Assembly: GCA_019217005.1 (NCBI GenBank)
Contig: JAHBNG010000139.1
Span: 1 to 38,887, forward strand
Source: Chloroflexi bacterium TSY
GTDB lineage: Bacteria > Chloroflexota > Anaerolineae > Caldilineales > Caldilineaceae
Reading direction: 5' to 3'
DNA length: 38,887 nucleotides
The stretch's first letter is position 1, and every line of letters starts with the position of its first letter. Shown piece after piece: positions 34,662-38,887 of this stretch. The position numbers and the translations under genes are program-made. The notes under the pieces are model-generated. The model was not told where the DNA came from. It searched no databases and worked only from the letters and a program-made list of their open reading frames with translations.

Positions 34662-36902
34662 TTATTCAGATTCCGCCGTTGGCTCGCCAATGGGCGTTTG
34701 CTTTGGGTCGACGACTGTTGGCGTTGGCGTAGGTGTATCCGTCGGGCTGACAATTGGCGGTGTAGGCGCTTTGGTTGGCGCTTCAGTCGGTTCCACTGTT
34801 GGTTCCACTATCGGTGTGTCTGTTGGTGGCGGTTTTGTCGGCTCCTTGGTTGGTGTATCGGTTGGCAGAGGCGTATCAGTTGGCGGAATTGGTGTATTGG
34901 TCGGCACAGGTGTATCTGACGGCGGAATCGGCGTATTGGTTGGCACTTCGGTTGGTTCTGTTGTTGGTTCCGTCGTCGGCACGGATGTCCATGTTGCCGT
35001 CGGTTCTTCAATCACAACAGTCGGTATGTTGGTTGGCACAGGTGTATCTGACGGCGGAATTGGCGTATCTGACGGCTCCTTGGTTGGTGTATTGGTTGGC
35101 ACAGGTATATCTGACGGCGGAATTGGCGTATTGGTTGGCACCGATGTTGGAGCAACTGTATTGGTCGGCGTCGGTGGAACCGCGGTTGGCGTTGGTGTAT
35201 CTTTCCGTTTTTCCGACGAGCTTTCATTACGTGTAGGGGTTGATGTATTGCTAGGCGTAGGAGTTGGCTTTATCTCAGATGCTTCCAGTGTCGTAACGGT
35301 GGGTGGAACTGATGTTGCGATTGCAGTCAGTGTAGGCGTATTCGGAATCTCTGGTGAATCTACAGCCTCGACGACGGGACTTGGTAAACTAGGCTGAATT
35401 GATGGTTCTGGTTGCGCTCTCGGCGTATTGGTCGCTGTCGCAGTTAGAGTTGCAGTCGTTTGTGTCGCTGTTGCTGCCTCTGTCGACAGTTGTGTAGGCG
35501 CAGTCGTTGGAGTATCCGTAAGTGCCAAGATCGACGTACTCGTTGGGCTCTCGGCTGGAGTTTCTGCGACAGATGAGTTTTCAACTCTCTCGTCTCGTCT
35601 GGTTTCACCCTGATCGTTACTCGACGAGTCCGGCTGAATTCCATTATCCAGATTATTCGTTGAACTATTTGTCTCTATGGTAGCCGTTGTTCCTGGAGTT
35701 TTTGTACTTGTAGGACTTTCTGCTACTTCCATCTGAGTATTTTGGGAAGAACCTCCCAAATTTAAGAATTGTTGTGCAAATATGGTTGGCACTTGAGGAA
35801 TTCCATCCAACCCATTGCTTAACTCTACTAAATCGCCCTGTACCCAACCAAAAGAACCATCTTCTAAGCAGCACAGAAGATACCAATCATTGTCATCGGT
35901 CGTTGCAACGACAAACATTCGTTGGCTCGGTGAAAGCAGTCCCAAACGTTGTGCTTCTATATGAGGTTGACCAAATAGTGATGTGCCCTCTGCTGATGCG
36001 ATGACATAGCTTTTCGGAATTTCTGCTGGCGCGATCTGTTCTGTTTGTGATTCTACACGTAATTCTTGACCCAACGTTGCCTGTAGTTGCTCACCAGCAT
36101 GGACTTCCGTCGTTTGAGAACCCATGGTAACATGAATAATACCAGATGACACGGCATAATACGTACTGTCTTCTGAGTCAACCCGTACAGTAAATATTGT
36201 TCCAACGGCGCGGGCACTTGCAGAAGGTGAACGAATTTCGATCTGATCATTGGAACCCAGCGGTTTTGATAATCTTGTTTCAGTTTCACCTTGATGAACG
36301 AGCAGCGTAATCTGATATCCTCCACGATCGCGATTAAAAGCTTGCAATTCGACATCGGCACCGGATCGAATCGTTGTATCCCAATCTTGGGTATATCCAA
36401 TTCGAACACTGCCGTAGCGAGCATATACCTCATCACCAGATTCAAGCGTGGTTTCGTTGCCGATAGCCAGAGCGGCCAATCGCTTCCGATCTTTTTGGAC
36501 AATCAAAGCAGTTGCATCGTTATCAATCAAAGCCACAATGGGCGCAGCTTCTTGAGGAGATCTGTTCGGAGATAGGACAAGAATGACCAGCATGACGGCA
36601 ATCAGACCCGTGGTGGTTGCAACTGCCACTTGAGGCATCGATGACCATCGAAATTGAGACACATGCTGCTGCAAGTAGTCCCACCAACTTTTTGGGCGAC
36701 TATCTATGTCCTTTGTGGAGTGAGGGATTCTATTAGAGCGTGGTACTGATGCAAATATAGGAGACGGTTTCGGGGCTGTTGCGTCAAGCTCAGCAAGCAC
36801 ACGTTGGCGAAGTCGTTCCCGTAAGCCTTCAGGCATTGTCTCGGAGGCGAAACTCTCCTGAAACATCTTATTCAGTTCTGAATCACTGAATTGGCTATCC
36901 AT
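34662..36902 (-). CDS. FecR-domain membrane protein with SH3-like domain and Thr/Pro repeats
   Basis: A 746-residue protein. Residues 1-45 are a helical anti-sigma-like segment (MPEGLRERLRQRVLAEL), a membrane helix lies at about 91-110, and a FecR-type beta domain follows (about 150-285; YARYGSVRIGYTQD, ASARAVGTIFTVRV). An SH3-like domain occupies about 305-370 (WYLLCCLEDGSFGWVQGDLV). From about 415 to the end it is Thr/Pro-rich with TNTPIPPSDTPVP-type repeats, ending GEPTAESE. The gene begins 8 bp after the original stop of the ECF sigma gene, so it is its probable membrane anti-sigma partner. That sigma gene is interrupted, leaving this protein without an intact partner. Repeat copy number may vary between strains. 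Confidence 0.8.
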   Translation of the reverse strand: MDSQFSDSELNKMFQESFASETMPEGLRERLRQRVLAELDATAPKPSPIFASVPRSNRIPHSTKDIDSRPKSWWDYLQQHVSQFRWSSMPQVAVATTTGLIAVMLVILVLSPNRSPQEAAPIVALIDNDATALIVQKDRKRLAALAIGNETTLESGDEVYARYGSVRIGYTQDWDTTIRSGADVELQAFNRDRGGYQITLLVHQGETETRLSKPLGSNDQIEIRSPSASARAVGTIFTVRVDSEDSTYYAVSSGIIHVTMGSQTTEVHAGEQLQATLGQELRVESQTEQIAPAEIPKSYVIASAEGTSLFGQPHIEAQRLGLLSPSQRMFVVATTDDNDWYLLCCLEDGSFGWVQGDLVELSNGLDGIPQVPTIFAQQFLNLGGSSQNTQMEVAESPTSTKTPGTTATIETNSSTNNLDNGIQPDSSSNDQGETRRDERVENSSVAETPAESPTSTSILALTDTPTTAPTQLSTEAATATQTTATLTATATNTPRAQPEPSIQPSLPSPVVEAVDSPEIPNTPTLTAIATSVPPTVTTLEASEIKPTPTPSNTSTPTRNESSSEKRKDTPTPTAVPPTPTNTVAPTSVPTNTPIPPSDIPVPTNTPTKEPSDTPIPPSDTPVPTNIPTVVIEEPTATWTSVPTTEPTTEPTEVPTNTPIPPSDTPVPTNTPIPPTDTPLPTDTPTKEPTKPPPTDTPIVEPTVEPTEAPTKAPTPPIVSPTDTPTPTPTVVDPKQTPIGEPTAESE

Positions 36903-36910
36903 ACCAGTTA

Positions 36911-37637
36911 CTACTTCTTGAGCTCATCTTCAAGCCGTTTACGCGCGCGGCTTAACAAAGATTCGGTGCCCTTATAGGTGCGCCCCATAATCTCTGCGAT
37001 TTCACTAACGCTGAATCCTTCCAAATATCGTAAGACTCAGTAGATCCAAATTTCAGGTTTTGAGAGAGAATTCTGGCTAAACAGTTGACATAAATACAAA
37101 TTTGCCGGTCGATATCTAGTTTTTGCGTTAGATTTGGGCGATTTTCAGATATGAAATAGGTTGTTTTCTGTAACCGAAATCTGAATAAATGACTCCAAAA
37201 TCCCTGCAATCTCGACTGAAAATAGCCAAAAACGCCAAATTTGGATCTACTGAGACTAATACTTGACGCTCTTGTTCTCGTAAATTGGCCAAAGCCTCTC
37301 TTAGTTCAAGACCAGAAGTAAGAGATGACCCTTTCATTGCGATCGTTTCTGATAACTCTTCTACAGGTTTATGCTTGCGCCAGTAATCGGCAACTTTTCG
37401 GCGAGCGAGCGAAAACAAGAATGTTTTCAGCGTTGCATTTTGACCATCAAAGTTGTCGATTGCGCGTGGCGCCGCCCCCCAAGTTTCTAGCAGAATGTCT
37501 TCAACATCTTGCGGGCTTAGGATATTATTCCCTCGTATATAGTTATAGAGTGGTTGTTCCCAGCACTCTACAAGTTGCATCCAAGCAACCTGATCGCGTT
37601 CTTTCAAACGTTGGAGAAAATCACCTTCTACTTTCAA
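36911..37637 (-). pseudogene. ECF sigma factor interrupted by a 215-bp element
   Basis: TTG 37637 (AGGAGAG upstream) starts a sigma factor with region 2 (FLQRLKERDQVAWMQLVECW, SPQDVEDILLETW, FLFSLARRKVADYWRKHK). Region 4 begins as REALANLREQERQVLV. At residue 128 the reading enters the inserted element and runs 41 foreign residues to a stop at 37128. Beyond the element, 36911-37032 encodes RYLEGFSVSEIAEIMGRTYK and the remaining helix-turn-helix to ELKK. Removing the element plus one 5-bp duplication leaves 507 nt, an exact 169-codon frame reading QVLVLRYLEG. The truncated product lacks -35 recognition. It precedes the FecR-like gene. Confidence 0.9.
37038..37252. mobile_element. 215-bp non-autonomous element (family B, complete copy)
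   Basis: Perfect 16-bp terminal inverted repeats CAGTAGATCCAAATTT (37038-37053) and complement (37237-37252) are flanked by AGACT on both sides (37033-37037 and 37253-37257), a 5-bp target duplication. It has no transposase, so it must be mobilised in trans. A truncated identical copy is at 6750-6882. It interrupts the sigma factor gene. Confidence 0.93.
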
Positions 37638-37765
37638 GGCTCTCTCCTACACTCTATAATCGTTGGGTACAAATGAATCCTTCGTAAAAAAACCATTAAG
37701 AATCGAGATGCAAAATACAAGATATTTGTCAAAGTGAATTCATCGGCGACAGACGCGAACTGATT

Positions 37766-37885
37766 ATGCAATCTCCTACGGTGATTGCAATTGTTCCAGC
37801 TAGTGATGAAGATAGCTTTCCATGCACACCAAATTATGAGGGATTGAGCCTGATTGTGGGTCACAACACTCCTATTCTTGGTTGA
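37766..37885 (+). CDS. Possible small protein, 39 residues
   Basis: An open frame beginning MQSPTVIAIVPASDEDSF with reasonable amino-acid composition. No clear ribosome binding site and no family recognised. The next small frame (37892) is in the same phase after one TGA, so both could be parts of a single decayed gene. Confidence 0.25.
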   Translation: MQSPTVIAIVPASDEDSFPCTPNYEGLSLIVGHNTPILG

Positions 37886-37891
37886 GCTTGT

Positions 37892-38017
37892 ATGGACCAA
37901 ACAATCATAGATAGAGCAAAGTTCACAGATAACTCTCAGTTGCAAAAATTGGTGCATCAAGGAGACGAAGCAGTTTTGATCGGTTCGCCAGGCAAAATAT
38001 ACCACATCCGTTCATGA
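37892..38017 (+). CDS. Possible small protein, 41 residues
   Basis: An open frame MDQTIIDRAKFTDNSQLQKL followed by VHQGDEAVLIGSPGKIYHIR to a TGA. Composition looks coding. There is no strong ribosome binding site and the family is not recognised; possibly the continuation of the preceding small frame across one stop codon. Confidence 0.25.
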   Translation: MDQTIIDRAKFTDNSQLQKLVHQGDEAVLIGSPGKIYHIRS

Positions 38018-38087
38018 GATAACGACAAATGTCCATTTCACATAAAGAAAGAATTGGATTGTTTTTCGTCAAGTTGGATATTTTATC

Positions 38088-38177
38088 TATACTGAGTAAT
38101 GCCATAAAGTAACAGATGTTGTCTTGGTAGAACTGTAATGATATGCGCACTTAAAGTATATGGCCGTGCTCAATATA
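38088..38177. repeat. Family E hairpin repeat (copy 3, diverged, reverse)
   Basis: TATACTGAGTAATGCCATA and TATGGCCGTGCTCAATATA are inverted ends matching the right end of copies 1 and 2. The centre GGTAGAACTG is the complement of CAGTTCTAC in the others. The stems are degraded. Confidence 0.5.
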
Positions 38178-38535
38178 AATCTACCCCCCCATAGAAATCG
38201 GGCGGTAACCTGGCACCAACAATTATGACGTTGTGAGTCGTATTTTGTCGCGCGTCCAGCGGATTTATGTCTGAGTGCTTCTGATCTATTATGCGAAACA
38301 AACGACGATAAAACGTCGAGGGGCAACTAAATGTAGAATATAGACTGCAGTTGTCTCGAAAATTGGCATTTTCTTCCCTGAAACCTGCTGGAATTTCCGG
38401 TTTTGAACAACACGCAATATCATAACAGAAGGCAATACGAAAAAATCACTATCATTAAACAATGCTGCGGTTGCGAAGAGACCATGACTTTTCCGCAGTT
38501 CTACTAGTATATCTTACTCTTTTACGGCCACGTAC
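38178..38535. other. Gene-free stretch downstream of rpsT
   Basis: No convincing reading frame on either strand, no tRNA and no clear terminator for rpsT. Only a short AAACC/GGTTT inverted repeat near 38380-38405 was noticed. Confidence 0.4.
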
Positions 38536-38799
38536 CTACCCCACAACACGATTCAATGCACGAGTTAAACGACTTTTACTTCGTGCGGCAGCGTTTTTGT
38601 GTAGCGCACCTTTGCTTGAAGCTTTGTCTATACGCTTCAGTGCAACTGCAACAGCATCAGCCGCACCCGGATCACCGCTTTCTATCATCAAACGTGCCTG
38701 TTTTATAGCAGTACGCGTGCTGCCATGTATGACTCGATTGCGAGCACGTCGCTTAATATTTTGTCGATTTCGTTTTTCAGCTGATTTAATATTTGCCAT
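38536..38799 (-). CDS. rpsT: 30S ribosomal protein S20
   Basis: An 87-residue, strongly basic protein with the S20 signature: MANIKSAEKRNRQNIKRRAR at the start, TRTAIKQARLMIESGD in the middle and KGALHKNAAARSKSRLTRAL near the end. It forms a three-helix bundle binding 16S rRNA early in small-subunit assembly. AAAGG lies close before the ATG. A 10-bp hairpin in the leader (38824-38867) may take part in control. It is monocistronic as far as can be seen. Confidence 0.96.
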   Translation of the reverse strand: MANIKSAEKRNRQNIKRRARNRVIHGSTRTAIKQARLMIESGDPGAADAVAVALKRIDKASSKGALHKNAAARSKSRLTRALNRVVG

Positions 38800-38823
38800 A
38801 ACCTTTATACCTAATAGAGATTC

Positions 38824-38867
38824 TCGAGTAAAGCGAAGAACCTATGTCGAAGTGATTCTTTACTCGA
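38824..38867 (-). promoter_or_regulatory. Hairpin in the rpsT leader
   Basis: TCGAGTAAAG (38824-38833) and CTTTACTCGA (38858-38867) form a perfect 10-bp stem with a 24-nt loop, ending 24 bp before the S20 start. S20 is autoregulated in other bacteria, so a leader structure is plausible. A short mobile repeat is the alternative. Confidence 0.4.
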
Positions 38868-38887
38868 TAGTTGTGAAATGAATATTT

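Noticed and set aside
34585..35397. Long plus-strand frame rich in Gly/Val repeats opposite the Thr/Pro tail
   Set aside because: It is the antisense shadow of the Thr/Pro repeat of the FecR-like protein. Low-complexity codons leave all frames open.

Overview
The window looks like a chromosomal segment of a Chloroflexota bacterium, probably of the Caldilineaceae/Anaerolineae type. The evidence is indirect: sugar-type ABC importers with lipoprotein or Tat signals, extracellular proteins with long Thr/Pro linkers, a surface-protein remnant ending in a YLPxxxR-like tail, ECF sigma factors paired with FecR-like or zinc-finger anti-sigma proteins, and a yebC-ruvC-ruvA order. No rRNA, tRNA or CRISPR array was recognised.

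Layout. 1-4.2 kb is accessory DNA: a frameshifted multicopy-type gene running off the left edge, a small cupin, an HtrA/PDZ remnant, an alpha/beta hydrolase, and a 1.2 kb gene-free island. The island holds a 155-bp mobile repeat with an 8-bp target duplication and a candidate structured small RNA closed by a strong terminator. 4.3-5.8 kb is an ECF sigma/anti-sigma pair. 5.8-7.1 kb is a graveyard of nested short inverted-repeat elements that broke up a gingipain-like (C25) surface protein. 7.3-9.8 kb carries a PD-(D/E)XK nuclease-like protein and an ASPIC/UnbV FG-GAP lipoprotein.

9.9-25.3 kb is the metabolic core. It has two carbohydrate-type ABC importers without their own ATPase (the second with a deletion in its last permease), a COG3618-type amidohydrolase between them, three phytanoyl-CoA-dioxygenase-family Fe(II)/2-oxoglutarate enzymes, a B12-binding radical SAM protein (frameshifted in a T7 run), and an MFS transporter. 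Together they suggest import, oxidative or radical tailoring or degradation, and export of an unknown organic compound.

26-38.8 kb is mostly housekeeping on the minus strand: rpsT, a sigma/FecR pair, pyrG, yebC, ruvC, an OmpR-type response regulator and ruvA. A plus-strand DnaJ-TM-SH3 protein lies at its left edge. An IS701-family insertion with CTAA target duplications separates pyrG from yebC. The sigma gene of the FecR pair is split by a 215-bp non-autonomous element whose exact removal restores the frame.

The most striking property is the density of short non-coding elements with terminal inverted repeats. There are about ten families, several present two or more times, some nested, and two with clean target duplications inside or beside genes. 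Several full-length genes carry frameshifts that lie in homopolymer runs, so some apparent pseudogenes may be sequencing artefacts.
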